A stretch of 64,000 bases of DNA from Nitrospira sp. ND1 (GCF_900170025.1 NZ_FWEX01000006.1:2965837-3029836), one strand, 5' to 3'. Numbered from the stretch's first letter, positions 50,330 to 60,123 are shown. Numbers and translations: made by a program. Notes: generated by a model from the sequence alone, not told the origin.

Positions 50330-52256
50330 GCTGTTCCTCTTCCTGCATTCGTGGTGGCTGTTGTCGTAAGGGGGCCCAGACGCGCACGGTGGTGCCGCGT
50401 CCCACTTCACTGTCCAGGGCAATGTCTCCGCCGTGTGCCTCGAGAATGTTACGGCAGATGGCAAGTCCTAATCCTGTCCCCCGCGGTTTGCCGCTGGTGA
50501 AAAACGGTTCGAATACATGCGGGAGGTGGGTGGGGCTGATCCCGGTTCCCCGGTCTGCGACGGTGACTTCCAGTCCCGGTTCCACCCCTCGGGCCTGCTG
50601 AACCAGAGTGACGGTAATCGTCTTGCCGGAGGGGCTGGCTTCGATCGCGTTCTGCAGGACGTTGAGCAGCACTTGTTTCAGCTGATCGCGATCGGCCTGA
50701 ATGGTGTAGGGGGAGTCCGGCGACGCGAGACGGATCGTCACCTGTTTGCGCGTGAGCGGCTCATCCAAGACCTTCATGACCTCTTGCACCAGCTGTGCCA
50801 TGTCGAAAGCGAACGCCACGATCTCACGGGGGCGGGCATAGTCGATGATCTGGTTCACGATCCGATCGAGGCGTTTGGTCTCCTGCAGAATGACGGCCAG
50901 ATCGGGGCGGCGCGCATCGGTTGGATCGGTGTCGTCGAGTAGGAGAGACGTGGTCGAGCCGATGCCGACGAGCGGGTTTCTGATTTCGTGCGCGATGCCT
51001 GCGGCCACTTGCCCGAGTGTGGCCAGTCGCTCGGCCCGCCGCAGTCGCGATTGCATGAGGTCGAGCGCGGTGATGTCCACGTTGAACCCCTGGTACATGA
51101 CGACCTCTCCGGAATGATCGCGAATCGGGATGCGCCGGCTCAAGACTTTCCTGATAGTGCCGTCCGGATGGAGAAACCGGAAGACCGTTTCATAGGGCTG
51201 TCCCTCCGCCACCGCCTGCGCGAATTCCTCGATAACCCGCTCCCGGTCCTCCGGGTGGATCGCGCGCCGGACCGCATCGGGGTCCTTCTCTTCGCGCGGG
51301 TCGAGTCCCGCGAGGAGGCTGTTGTATCGATTGCTGAACACGAGGGTCATTCCGCGGGTGGTAAAGATGCCGAAGGGGGCATGGTCGACGATACTGCGAT
51401 ACTTGGCCTCGGAACCGGCCAGGTCCTGGTTGAGCTGTCGCAGGTTGGCTTCCGACAGTTGTAGCGCTGCAATGTGAGAATGGATGGCCGAACTCATGGC
51501 GTGCATGACACGCGACAGATTTCCGATCTCATCCGTTCTTGTCATGACCGGAACCTGCGGAATCGGATTGCTGTCCGACGCCACCACCGCCCTGGCCAGG
51601 CGCTCCAGCGGCGTCGTGATGGAGTGGGCGATGAGGTGCAAGGCTGCCACCATGCAGATCAGCGCGAAGAGGCCGCCGCCGAGAATGGTCATGAGCATGG
51701 TGTCGCGATCCTGGGCGAGTTTCGCGAGTTTGGTATTCAGTGCCGTCTGGGCGAGATGTTCGAAGCGCCCCATGTCCTGGCGAATCTTCAACATCAACGT
51801 TCGCCCTTTGCCCTCCTCGATGTAGAGCCGCGCCTCGTCGGGATGCTCCGCCTTCACGGCATCGATCAAGGTTTCCTTTTCATCGATGAACTGCCGGACG
51901 AGTTGTTGGACGGAGGTGATCAACGCGCGTTGATCGTCATAGGCGGAGACCTGCGCTTCCAGCGTCCTGCCGATGTTCAGCACATGGTCCTGAGCGGTTC
52001 GATAGGGAAACAAGTAATGCTCCTGGCTCGTGAGCACGAAACCGCGAAACCCTGTTTCGAGGTCCACGACGAGCCGAAGGTACTCCGAGGCCAATCGCTG
52101 GGAGTAGTAAATGTCATTGAGTTGACCTTCGTCGTCGGAGAACGTCGTGACGGTGCGGTAGGTCAAGACGCTGAGAAGCAGCACGGTGAGTGCAGGGATC
52201 ACCGACGCAAGAAAGAGCTTGCGGGCAATGGGCAGATTGCTGAGCAGGTCACTCAA
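50301..52256 (-). CDS. CHASE3-HAMP-PAS sensor histidine kinase
   Basis: A 651-residue kinase: membrane helix at about 13-33, a CHASE3-like extracytoplasmic domain (about 45-180, with LETGFRGFVLTSQEHYLFPY typical), a second helix at 190-210, HAMP, PAS (about 280-400), HisKA with AAGIAHEIRNPLVGIG (His423) and an ATPase domain ending in GKPRGTGLGLAICRNILEAHGG. The C-terminus overlaps the start of the NtrC-type regulator, with which it forms a pair. The gene diverges from the FNT operon. Confidence 0.9.
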   Translation of the reverse strand: MSDLLSNLPIARKLFLASVIPALTVLLLSVLTYRTVTTFSDDEGQLNDIYYSQRLASEYLRLVVDLETGFRGFVLTSQEHYLFPYRTAQDHVLNIGRTLEAQVSAYDDQRALITSVQQLVRQFIDEKETLIDAVKAEHPDEARLYIEEGKGRTLMLKIRQDMGRFEHLAQTALNTKLAKLAQDRDTMLMTILGGGLFALICMVAALHLIAHSITTPLERLARAVVASDSNPIPQVPVMTRTDEIGNLSRVMHAMSSAIHSHIAALQLSEANLRQLNQDLAGSEAKYRSIVDHAPFGIFTTRGMTLVFSNRYNSLLAGLDPREEKDPDAVRRAIHPEDRERVIEEFAQAVAEGQPYETVFRFLHPDGTIRKVLSRRIPIRDHSGEVVMYQGFNVDITALDLMQSRLRRAERLATLGQVAAGIAHEIRNPLVGIGSTTSLLLDDTDPTDARRPDLAVILQETKRLDRIVNQIIDYARPREIVAFAFDMAQLVQEVMKVLDEPLTRKQVTIRLASPDSPYTIQADRDQLKQVLLNVLQNAIEASPSGKTITVTLVQQARGVEPGLEVTVADRGTGISPTHLPHVFEPFFTSGKPRGTGLGLAICRNILEAHGGDIALDSEVGRGTTVRVWAPLRQQPPRMQEEEQHAGHDLRHG

Positions 52257-52414
52257 GGGCGGTCTTCATCTCCGACAACATCGTAGTCTGTGCGCTTGTC
52301 TCTGTGCAACTTTGCCGCCTGATCCGCCCTGTCGGGACCAGCGCCTGTCGGGAGAAATCTCTGTGCCTTCAGCGGGTGCCGGTCCCCGCTCCGCATGCGG
52401 TTCTTATCGCGGGA

Positions 52415-52451
52415 TGCGAAATGAGCGGTTTCGCACCGTGCGCCTGTGCGA
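52415..52451. promoter_or_regulatory. Candidate enhancer site for the FNT operon
   Basis: Two inverted repeats overlap: TGCGAAA (52415-52421) / TTTCGCA (52429-52435), 7-nt spacer, and TCGCAC (52431-52436) / GTGCGA (52446-52451). They lie about 115-150 bp upstream of the sigma-54 promoter, the usual distance for an enhancer-binding protein site. Confidence 0.45.
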
Positions 52452-52566
52452 TCTCGCCCGTATTCATGAAGTTCCTCAAGGGGCGGATGATCCGGATCCG
52501 GTCCAGGCAGCGACGAACGATCTTCCCCATTTGTCTCAGAGCGGTACGGAGGGGTGAAAAACGCTA

Positions 52567-52582
52567 AGGCACGCGCCTTGCT
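52567..52582 (+). promoter_or_regulatory. Sigma-54 promoter of the FNT/exporter operon
   Basis: AGGCACGCGCCTTGCT: GGCACG at -24 and TTGCT at -12, with exact GG-N10-GC spacing, close to the TGGCACG-N4-TTGCW consensus. The start would be near 52594, about 72 nt before the ATG at 52666. Confidence 0.7.
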
Positions 52583-52665
52583 CAACGTGTGACAGAAGGA
52601 TCTCCGTGACCGTGCCACGCATCGCGCGACGAGTGATGGCCGGCGAACCGAAGAAGGAGGCTGCG

Positions 52666-53547
52666 ATGGACTATGTGAAGCCATACGGCGTGGTGGACAG
52701 TATGCTGGCCGGCGGCGCGCTGAAGTTGAGTTTGCCGCCGCGTCAGTTGGTGCTTCGCGGCATGCTGGCCGGCGCCTATCTCGGGATCGGGACCAGCATG
52801 GCGGTGACGGTGGCGGTCGAAACCGGATACTGGATTCTCGGCAGTCTGCTCTTTCCCTTCGGATTGGCGCTGGCGATTCTGCTTGGTGCCGAGATCATCA
52901 CGGGCAGTTTTGCACTGTTGCCCTGCGCTGCCGTCGCCGGCCAGAAGAATGCCGGTCTGCGGCAGGTCTGTGCGAACTGGGGCTGGGTCTTCCTGGGCAA
53001 TCTGCTGGGCAGTACCCTGTACGCCGGCCTGTTTGCCATCGCTCTGACCACCGCCGGAGATGCGCAAATCAATGCGGTCGGGACCAAACTCATTGCGATC
53101 GCCGAAGCGAAAACCAACTATTACGCGTCACATGGCACGGCCGGGCTCCTCGCGGCGTTCACCAAAGGGATGCTCTGTAACTGGATGGTAAGCCTGGCGG
53201 TGGTGGCGGCGTTCATGTCGACGTCATTCTCCGGGAAAATCCTCGCGATCTGGGGGCCGACCTTGTTGTTCTTTTCGCAAGGATTCGAGCATGCGGTCGT
53301 GAACATGTTTCTCATGCCCGTCGGCATGTTGCTGGGGGCCAATGTCAGTGTGTCGACCTGGTGGCTCTGGAATCAGATCCCGGTGACCGTAGGGAATCTG
53401 GTCGGGGGCATGCTGTTTACGGGATTGGCGATCTATGGGGCGCACCATACGAGTGCGCCGGCCGCGACCCCATCCGTTCCCGCAACGATGCCGGCTCAAC
53501 CGGGGACTGCCCGGGCCGATCAGCCGGGCTATTCTCCTTCGTATTAA
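52666..53547 (+). CDS. Formate/nitrite transporter family channel (NirC/FocA type)
   Basis: A 293-residue protein with six helices of the FNT fold. Landmarks: LAGAYLGIGTSMAV, LLGAEIITGSFALLP (loop with family Glu-Leu/Ile-Thr-Gly pattern), KGMLCNWMVSLAVVAAF and GFEHAVVNMFLMP, where the His is the conserved pore residue. Substrates of the family are formate, nitrite and hydrosulfide; in a nitrite oxidiser nitrite is the obvious one. Start at 52666 (MDYVKPYG), with AAGGAGG 5 nt upstream. It is the first gene of a four-gene operon with a tripartite exporter, behind a sigma-54 promoter. The C-terminal ~25 residues are Pro/Ala/Thr-rich. Confidence 0.9.
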   Translation: MDYVKPYGVVDSMLAGGALKLSLPPRQLVLRGMLAGAYLGIGTSMAVTVAVETGYWILGSLLFPFGLALAILLGAEIITGSFALLPCAAVAGQKNAGLRQVCANWGWVFLGNLLGSTLYAGLFAIALTTAGDAQINAVGTKLIAIAEAKTNYYASHGTAGLLAAFTKGMLCNWMVSLAVVAAFMSTSFSGKILAIWGPTLLFFSQGFEHAVVNMFLMPVGMLLGANVSVSTWWLWNQIPVTVGNLVGGMLFTGLAIYGAHHTSAPAATPSVPATMPAQPGTARADQPGYSPSY

Positions 53548-53563
53548 GTCATGGAGTGCGGCG

Positions 53564-55162
53564 ATGGCGGTTGTCTATCTCAGGCGATTGCATGGATGGC
53601 GCTTCGTGCTGTTCAACGCCGTGCTCGGCCTGTCGCACATCGTCGTGTTGTTCAACGCCGGTTCCTACATTGCCCTGCTGCCGCATGTGTCGGGCGATCT
53701 GGGTGGCGTGTTACCGAGTTTTCTCACCTGGGCGCAAACCGACTTCATGGTCGGGTTGGCCCTGGGCTTTCCCCTTGCGCGATACCTCTCGGGACGTATC
53801 GGCGATTACCGCCTGCTGATCGGGGCCTTTATGGTGTACAGCGTGGCGTCGTATTTGTGCGGTGATAGCCAGACGCTCGCGCAATTCGTTCCCGCTCGCA
53901 TTGTGCAAGGGATTGCCGGTGGCATCACGCTGCCGATCGCCCAGTCCATGCTGCTCAACGAGTATCCCAAGCGATTGAAGGCGGTCGCCTTGACCGTCTG
54001 GGGCCTGTTCAGCATTACGCCCTTCACCATCGGGATGCCGGTGGGGGGGTATATCGCGTACATGCTCGGGTGGCGTTTTCTGTTCTACCTGGATTTCGTG
54101 CTGACACTCGTGATTGTCGGCACGCTGGCCGCCCTGTTGTACGGGCGAGGCTTTCGTCGCCGGTACGCGCGCTTCGACCTGGTCGGGTTTGTGCTGCTGG
54201 CGGTGTTGCTCCTGGGGCTTCAGACGTTGCTCAACATGGGCAACGATTTCGATTGGCTGGATTCGCCGTTCCTCCAGGCCATCGCGGTGGTGCTGCTCGT
54301 GGCGTTTCCCTGTTTCGTCATCTGGGAACTCGGGGAGCGACATCCGACCCTGGATCTTCGATTGTTCATGCACCGCAATTTTGTGATCGGCGTCATCAGC
54401 CTGACGCTCGGGTTCTTCTCGATCCAAGGGCTGCTGTCGCTGTTGATCGTGCAGATCCAACTCATTCTCGGTTATTCGTCCAAGCTGGCCGGGCTGGCCC
54501 TGTTGCCGCTGGTCTTGCTGGGGGCGCCTGCCATTGCGGTCATGCATATTCTCTGCAAGTACATCGATGCCCGCTGGTTGATCTGTCTGAACAGTCTGGG
54601 CTTTGCCTGGACCTTCTACTGGCTCGGCCTTTACGACGATCCCCATAGTTATGAGGAGCTCTTCTGGCCGATGCTGGTGGAGGGCATTTTTCTGGGATCG
54701 TTTTTTACGCCTGTGACAGTGTTGACCCTGCACGGCCTGTCCGGTCCGCTCATCATGCGCGCGGCCGAGGTCGCGAATCTCTTACGCGTGGCGGCGGGTG
54801 CCTTCGGGATCACGTTTCAAGGCATCGTGCTGTTCAGGCGTATCCATTTTCATCAACTGCATCTGGCCGATCACTTCGGCGGGCGCCAGTCGATCTCTTT
54901 CGATCCGATGGGGCAGTTGACGGCCAAACTCAGCGCGGCAGGATTGTCGCAGGCTCAGATCCAGGCCAAGCTTGGACTGCTGATCCGGCAGGAAGCGGCG
55001 ATTCTTGGCCTGAACGACGCGTTTCTCGTTGCGAGTGTCTTGTTTGTGGGATTGGGCATTCTCGTGTGGTTCGCTCATCCGACCCACTTACCGGTGGCGC
55101 CGGCTCCGGCCGATGAGTTGCGGGAGATGCGCGCTGAGGAAATGATGGAGGAGGTGCCATGA
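53564..55162 (+). CDS. MFS transporter, DHA2/EmrB type
   Basis: A 532-residue permease with about 14 helices. Landmarks are ALGFPLARYLSGRIGDYR (loop 2-3), RIVQGIAGGITLPIAQSMLLNEYPKRLKAVALTVWG (typical DHA2 helices 4-5), and IGMPVGGYIAYMLGWRFLFYLD (motif C region). The start at 53564 (MAVVYLRRL) has GGAG 7 nt upstream; the longer frame overlaps the FNT gene. It is 16 bp after FNT, and its stop overlaps the start of the outer-membrane gene. With the HlyD-like adaptor and TolC-like channel it forms an EmrAB-TolC-like exporter; substrate unknown. Confidence 0.9.
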   Translation: MAVVYLRRLHGWRFVLFNAVLGLSHIVVLFNAGSYIALLPHVSGDLGGVLPSFLTWAQTDFMVGLALGFPLARYLSGRIGDYRLLIGAFMVYSVASYLCGDSQTLAQFVPARIVQGIAGGITLPIAQSMLLNEYPKRLKAVALTVWGLFSITPFTIGMPVGGYIAYMLGWRFLFYLDFVLTLVIVGTLAALLYGRGFRRRYARFDLVGFVLLAVLLLGLQTLLNMGNDFDWLDSPFLQAIAVVLLVAFPCFVIWELGERHPTLDLRLFMHRNFVIGVISLTLGFFSIQGLLSLLIVQIQLILGYSSKLAGLALLPLVLLGAPAIAVMHILCKYIDARWLICLNSLGFAWTFYWLGLYDDPHSYEELFWPMLVEGIFLGSFFTPVTVLTLHGLSGPLIMRAAEVANLLRVAAGAFGITFQGIVLFRRIHFHQLHLADHFGGRQSISFDPMGQLTAKLSAAGLSQAQIQAKLGLLIRQEAAILGLNDAFLVASVLFVGLGILVWFAHPTHLPVAPAPADELREMRAEEMMEEVP

Positions 55163-56667
55163 TTTTGCCTGTCACAATGAGGCGCCGATTGAAGATCGTC
55201 CTCGGGATCGGCTGCGCGCTTTTCTTCGGCGGTTGTGCCTGGATCCCGAAAGGGGATCAACCGGCGCAATATCTCGAGGCGCCTGAAATGACGGAGACGC
55301 TGGCGGAGGTCACGTCCCGGCTTCAGAATTGGCCGGAGGATCGCTGGTGGGAACAGTTCGGCAATCCGGAACTGAACGGGTTGATCGAGCAGTCGCTCAA
55401 CGATAACCCCGGGTTAAAACATGCGGCGGCGCGGCTGCGGCAGGCCACTTCTCTCGTGAAGGTCGAAGGCGCCCGGCTCTTGCCGTTTCTCGAAGCGGAC
55501 GCGTCGTTGACCTACGAGCGCATTTCACAACATGGCGTGTTTGCGGCCCTGAATCCGGAAGTAGCGGGCATCAAGATCATGTACGGGATTATCAATCCGT
55601 TGAGCTTCCGGTATGAGTTCGATTTTTGGGGAAAGAACCGGGCCATGCTGGAAGCCGCTCTGGGCCATGCTGCGGCCGAAGAAGCGGAAACGGCCGAAGT
55701 TCGGCTACGGCTGACCACCGGCATTGCCCGCGCCTATTTCCGCGGTCAGGCGCTTCAACAGCAGCTTACTATCGTCAAGACCATTGTCGGCATCCGCCGC
55801 GAGCTTAAGACGTTGGCGGAGACTCGGTTCCGGCTCGGGCTTGATAACGACCAGCCGGTCAAAATCGCGGTGGCCGACTATGAAGCCGCGTTCAAGCGCC
55901 AGGCGGCGATCCGCGATCAGTTGGATGTGCAGCGCCATTTACTGGCGCGATTAGTCGGCAAGGGGCCTGATGAGGGGGCCCATCTGTTCGCCAAGCCGAA
56001 AGTGATCGTTCCCAGTCAGATTGCGGCACCGGATCATCTGTCCCTGGGATTACTCGTCCATCGTCCCGATCTGGCGGCCGCCCTCTATCGCGCCCACGCC
56101 GCTTCGCGTTTGGTCAGGGTGGCGACGACGCAGTTCTATCCCACCATCGATCTGACGGGATTCGTGGGATTCAATGCACTGACATTGGCGAAGGGTACGG
56201 ATAAGCTGGCCAATTTTCTTTTCAGCGGTCAAAGCTTCACCTATGGCTTGGCGCCAGGATTGCGCATGCCCTGGTTTGAAGGCGGCCGGCTCCGCGGTGA
56301 ATTGGGTGCGCAACGGGCGGAATACGATGCGGCGGTGGAGCTCTACAACGACACCCTGCTGGAAGCGATGCGGGAAGTCGCCGACAGTTTGAGTGCCTGG
56401 CAAACCACGAACGAAATCATGGCCTCGCACAAACGGCTGGTGGCCTCGTTGGGTGATGACTGGCGTTTGGCGAAGGTGCGACTCGTGAATGGGCTCGATG
56501 ATGATCGGGAGGTATTGAGACATCGTTATCCTGTCCTGGAGCAGGAGTATGCGCTCAGGGCGCTGGAGAGCGACCAACTGGTGGCGGCAGTCGATCTGAT
56601 CGAATCCTTGGGCGGCGGGTATCACAATCCGGACATTGAAAAACGACCGAAACAGAATCCGAGCTAA
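55159..56667 (+). CDS. NodT-type outer-membrane efflux lipoprotein
   Basis: A 502-residue TolC-family protein. The N-terminus has a lipoprotein signal (LGIGCALFFGGC with Cys at about 26), and the body the NodT pattern: DRWWEQFGNPELNGLIEQSLNDNPGLKHAAARLRQA, then PLSFRYEFDFWGKNRAMLEAA and LLVHRPDLAAALYRAHAASRLVRVATTQFYPTIDLTGFVG. The ATG overlaps the stop of the MFS gene (ATGA). It is the outer-membrane exit duct of the tripartite system. Confidence 0.9.
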   Translation: MILPVTMRRRLKIVLGIGCALFFGGCAWIPKGDQPAQYLEAPEMTETLAEVTSRLQNWPEDRWWEQFGNPELNGLIEQSLNDNPGLKHAAARLRQATSLVKVEGARLLPFLEADASLTYERISQHGVFAALNPEVAGIKIMYGIINPLSFRYEFDFWGKNRAMLEAALGHAAAEEAETAEVRLRLTTGIARAYFRGQALQQQLTIVKTIVGIRRELKTLAETRFRLGLDNDQPVKIAVADYEAAFKRQAAIRDQLDVQRHLLARLVGKGPDEGAHLFAKPKVIVPSQIAAPDHLSLGLLVHRPDLAAALYRAHAASRLVRVATTQFYPTIDLTGFVGFNALTLAKGTDKLANFLFSGQSFTYGLAPGLRMPWFEGGRLRGELGAQRAEYDAAVELYNDTLLEAMREVADSLSAWQTTNEIMASHKRLVASLGDDWRLAKVRLVNGLDDDREVLRHRYPVLEQEYALRALESDQLVAAVDLIESLGGGYHNPDIEKRPKQNPS

Positions 56668-56671
56668 ATCC

Positions 56672-58219
56672 ATGACAACCACAACTGCAGATATGTCTCA
56701 GCATCCGCAATCCGCTGGTGGCTCGCCGCCGGCCGGACCCTACCGCATCCATCCGAAGGCCATTCGTGCGCGACGGAATCGACGGCTACTAGTTGTGGCC
56801 GGTCTGGTCCTGGTCGCTACCGTCGCGTATCTGGTGCACTGGTATACGCACGACCGGTTTTGGGTACGAACAGATAACGCCTACGTCACAGGGAATCTAG
56901 TGCCGGTGGCGGCGCAGGCGTCCGGCATCGTGACGCAGGTGCTCGCCGAGGAAACGCAGTTCGTCAATCGGGGGGACTTGATGATCAAGTTGGATGAGCA
57001 TCAAGCCTACGCTGCACTGGGGAGGGCCCGTGGCCGGTTGGGCGAGGAAGTCCGTCGTATCGCGTCGTTGTTTATCAATCGGAAGCAACTTGCGGAAAAA
57101 CTGCGCTCGCGCCGGGCCCGGCTGGAGTTGGCCGAGCACGACATGGATCGGTATCAACGGGCCGCTCCGAGCGGCGCGATCTCCAAACAGATCCTGCAAA
57201 ATACCGCGGACAAAATTGCGAGTTTGGACGCAGAGGTGCGGGAGACCCAGGCCGAGCTGGATTCTCTGGATGCGCAGATCGGGGGCACGACCGTCATGGC
57301 CCATCCGGCAGTAGATCTCGCCAAGCATCAGCTGATCGAAGCGCACCTGGAGTATACGCGCCAACAGATCCGGGCTCCCATTTCCGGATATGTTGCCAAG
57401 CGCAAAGCCCAGGTGGGAGATCGTGTTCAGCCCGGGGCGCTTCTCATGACCATCGTTCCGCTGGATCATCTGTGGGTCGAAGCGAATTTGCGTGAAACGG
57501 AACTGCAGCATGTCCGTCCCGGCCAGCCGGCCCTGGTGAACGTGAGCCTCTACGGATCGAAGCAAACGTTCCATGGCACGGTCGAGGGTCTGGTGCCGGG
57601 GAGCGGCAGCGCGTTCGCCCTGTTGCCTCCGGACAATTCGACCGGAAACTTCATTCACATCGTCGAGCGCGTCCCGGTGCGTATCGCCTTGCCCGCAGAC
57701 GAACTGCGGGAACATCCGATTCGGCCGGGCCTGTCGACCGTGACCAGTATCAATATCACCGAGTCCGGGCAATCCGTGTGGACCTCCTTGGCGACCCCCT
57801 CCACGGCCGAATACGAGACCGATGTCTACGCGGACGAATTGCCTATGGCGGAGTCCCTGGCAAAAGAAGTGATCGCGACGAATTTGGTGGTCGGCGATCG
57901 TGGAGAGTCGATCGATTCCCTTCTCGACGAGGAGGAGGAGATTCAGCGGATAGTGCCACGAAAAGGCGATGCGCGCACGTCGCCTGAAGGACGGGTTCCG
58001 GTGGAGCGCGACCGGATGCGTACGCACCGTGATCCGGTGCCGAGTTCATTCATTCCGCGAAGAAGTCCCGATTTGGGCGCGACGACGGATCCTCTCACCC
58101 CCTCAATCGGTCCAGGCTCCGGGTCCTTGGGGCCCGAGGCAGGGCGCAGTCCCTCGCGACTCAGGTCAGGTTTTGAGATGGGTGAGGGCAGGCAGGTCTT
58201 GGGCACAGGACGTCATTAG
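56672..58219 (+). CDS. HlyD/EmrA-family adaptor with long C-terminal tail
   Basis: A 515-residue membrane fusion protein. One membrane helix (LLVVAGLVLVATVAYLVHWY) is followed by the lipoyl halves (DNAYVTGNLVPVAAQASGIVTQVLAEETQFV and IRAPISGYVAKRKAQVGDRVQPGALLMTIVPLDHLWV), a coiled coil between them and the beta-barrel (FIHIVERVPVRIALP), all EmrA-like. The adaptor fold ends at about residue 370; the last ~145 residues are a charged, then Pro/Ser/Arg-rich, apparently disordered tail (including LLDEEEEIQRI), far longer than usual for EmrA. Start at 56672, 4 bp after the outer-membrane gene. It closes the FNT/exporter operon. Confidence 0.88.
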   Translation: MTTTTADMSQHPQSAGGSPPAGPYRIHPKAIRARRNRRLLVVAGLVLVATVAYLVHWYTHDRFWVRTDNAYVTGNLVPVAAQASGIVTQVLAEETQFVNRGDLMIKLDEHQAYAALGRARGRLGEEVRRIASLFINRKQLAEKLRSRRARLELAEHDMDRYQRAAPSGAISKQILQNTADKIASLDAEVRETQAELDSLDAQIGGTTVMAHPAVDLAKHQLIEAHLEYTRQQIRAPISGYVAKRKAQVGDRVQPGALLMTIVPLDHLWVEANLRETELQHVRPGQPALVNVSLYGSKQTFHGTVEGLVPGSGSAFALLPPDNSTGNFIHIVERVPVRIALPADELREHPIRPGLSTVTSINITESGQSVWTSLATPSTAEYETDVYADELPMAESLAKEVIATNLVVGDRGESIDSLLDEEEEIQRIVPRKGDARTSPEGRVPVERDRMRTHRDPVPSSFIPRRSPDLGATTDPLTPSIGPGSGSLGPEAGRSPSRLRSGFEMGEGRQVLGTGRH

Positions 58220-58504
58220 TTTCCCTATCGGAACACCGGGAAGACAAGCCTTACCGAACCACGTGATCCGCTAGGTGGCCGCCGGCGCTACATTAAAGTT
58301 TGATGAAGATTCGACGAGCGACTGGAATCAGAAATGGGCCCAGCCTATGATGCCCATAGCGCACAAGCCACCACCGACCATCGAGGCCTGCTTGCAGTTC
58401 AGTGCTGTGCGTGCATGCGCCTTTCCTGACGACGTGTCGCTCCAGCGCACAGTGTCAGTGAGCCGTTCATAGAGGGTCTATGTTACGGGAAAAAGAAACG
58501 CGCC
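58220..58504. other. Intergenic region between the exporter operon and the GAF regulator
   Basis: About 285 bp with no convincing gene and no clear promoter or terminator. Confidence 0.35.
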
Positions 58505-60025
58505 GTGCATAACGCGGCGCTCAACTATCGCACCCTGTTGTCCGTCACCAATGTGCTGAATTCTCAGCGCAACCGGCAGAGCCTGTTTCGCGCTGTCACG
58601 GATCAGTTGGCGAAAGTCGTCCGGTGGGAGCGAGCTGGAATCACGGTGTACGATTTGAAGTCGGATGCTTTTCGCTTTTATGCGGTGGAAACGAATCTGC
58701 CCAAGGTGGTGCTCAGAAGCGACGCGATGATCCCTCGCGCGCACAGCGCGGTGGGGTGGGTCTACGATCATCATCAGGTACACGTGCGGCCTCACCTTCA
58801 GCGAGAGCGACTGTTTATCGAGGATGAGAGTTATCTCCAGGAAGGACTTGGTCGCATGATCAACCTTCCTATGGTCGTCCAGGAAGCGTGTCTCGGTACT
58901 CTGAACATCGGCAGCGTCGAGGCGGGACATCCGGATCCGGCCGATGTGGATTTTCTCCAGCAGGTGGCCACGCAGATCGGCTTCGCCATCGCTCACGTCA
59001 ACGCCTACGAAGAAATCAACCGTTTGAAAGAACAGTTGGCGCGGGAAAACGTGTACTTGGCGGAGGAGCTGAAGGCTAATCAGGATTTTGGCATCGTCGT
59101 AGGGCGAAGCCAGGCATTTGAGCAGGTGCTGACGCTCGCTCGGCAGGCGGCTCCGACGGGCGCCACGGTGATGGTGACAGGGGAGACCGGAACCGGCAAG
59201 GAGGTCCTGGCGCGCGCCATCCACGAGCGGAGCTTGCGGCGTGATCGGGCCTTTGTGCGGTTGAATTGTGCGGCGCTGCCATCGGGATTGATCGAAAGCG
59301 AGCTGTTCGGCCACGAGCGGGGCGCCTTTACGGGTGCCGAACATCAGCGGGTCGGCCGGTTCGAGCTTGCCGATGGCGGCACATTGTTTCTAGATGAGGT
59401 CGGCGAGATGCCGCTTGAGGCGCAGGCGAAGCTCTTGCGGGTACTCCAGGACGGTCTGGTCGATCGAGTCGGCGGTGCGAATGCCATTCCGGTGGATGTC
59501 CGGGTGATTGCCGCCACGAACGCCGATTTACACCGGGCGATTCAACAGGGGCGTTTCCGCAGCGATTTGTACTACCGCTTGAACGTGTTTCCCATCCATA
59601 TGCCTCCGCTCAGAGAACGCCCGGAGGACATCCCTATCCTTGCCCGACATTTCCTGCGGGTTCATTCCCAGCGGCTGAAGCGACACTGTGAAGACTTCGA
59701 TGGGCCGTCGATGGAGCGGTTGGTGCAATATGCCTGGCCGGGAAATGTGCGGGAGCTTGAGAACATCGTGGAACGTGCATTGATCCTGTGTCACGAGCGC
59801 CTGTTGCGTATCGATCCGGCGATGGTGAATGTACGTGTCCCGCCCGAAGCAGGTCCTCGCCGAACGCTGCATGACGAAGAGCGACACCATATTCTTCAAA
59901 CGCTCACGCTGCTCGACTGGCGGATCGAAGGACCCGGCGGAGCTGCGGACCAGTTGGGGTTGGCCCCGAGCACGCTCCGCAGCCGGATGCAGAAATTGGC
60001 CATTCGCCGCCCCTCCCGCATGTAA
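58505..60025 (+). CDS. GAF-domain sigma-54 activator (FhlA/NorR type) upstream of nxrA2
   Basis: A 506-residue enhancer-binding protein without a receiver domain. An N-terminal GAF domain (about 10-175; [21 protein letters not shown] typical) joins a coiled coil, then the AAA+ domain with [45 protein letters not shown] and [15 protein letters not shown], then a Fis-type helix-turn-helix ([21 protein letters not shown]). All sigma-54 activation motifs are intact. Control would be by a small molecule or gas at the GAF domain, as with formate for FhlA or NO for NorR. The start is GTG 58505 with a weak ribosome site. It lies 445 bp upstream of nxrA2, co-directional, and is its likely activator. 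Confidence 0.9.
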   Translation: MHNAALNYRTLLSVTNVLNSQRNRQSLFRAVTDQLAKVVRWERAGITVYDLKSDAFRFYAVETNLPKVVLRSDAMIPRAHSAVGWVYDHHQVHVRPHLQRERLFIEDESYLQEGLGRMINLPMVVQEACLGTLNIGSVEAGHPDPADVDFLQQVATQIGFAIAHVNAYEEINRLKEQLARENVYLAEELKANQDFGIVVGRSQAFEQVLTLARQAAPTGATVMVTGETGTGKEVLARAIHERSLRRDRAFVRLNCAALPSGLIESELFGHERGAFTGAEHQRVGRFELADGGTLFLDEVGEMPLEAQAKLLRVLQDGLVDRVGGANAIPVDVRVIAATNADLHRAIQQGRFRSDLYYRLNVFPIHMPPLRERPEDIPILARHFLRVHSQRLKRHCEDFDGPSMERLVQYAWPGNVRELENIVERALILCHERLLRIDPAMVNVRVPPEAGPRRTLHDEERHHILQTLTLLDWRIEGPGGAADQLGLAPSTLRSRMQKLAIRRPSRM

Positions 60026-60073
60026 CCAGTTCCTCCGTGCCTCTCTCTCTGATCACGGTATGAATGTTCCAGC

Positions 60074-60123
60074 CCACGATTGATCGTGGTGGAATCGTGG
60101 TATCCCACCACGTGTCTTCGTGG
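60074..60123. promoter_or_regulatory. Palindrome cluster, candidate enhancer for nxrA2
   Basis: CCACGAT-TG-ATCGTGG is a perfect 16-bp palindrome (60074-60089). More half-sites follow: ATCGTGG (60094-60100) and CCACG (60108-60112) facing CGTGG (60119-60123). They lie about 90-140 bp upstream of the sigma-54 promoter at 60215, the expected place for binding of the GAF-type activator. Confidence 0.6.

Noticed and set aside
52186..52557. 123-codon plus-strand open frame upstream of the FNT gene
   Set aside because: It begins inside the divergent kinase gene and crosses the predicted enhancer region; the product resembles no protein.
58478..59344. 288-codon minus-strand open frame opposite the GAF regulator
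   Set aside because: It is antisense to a complete AAA+ protein and shows no domain of its own.
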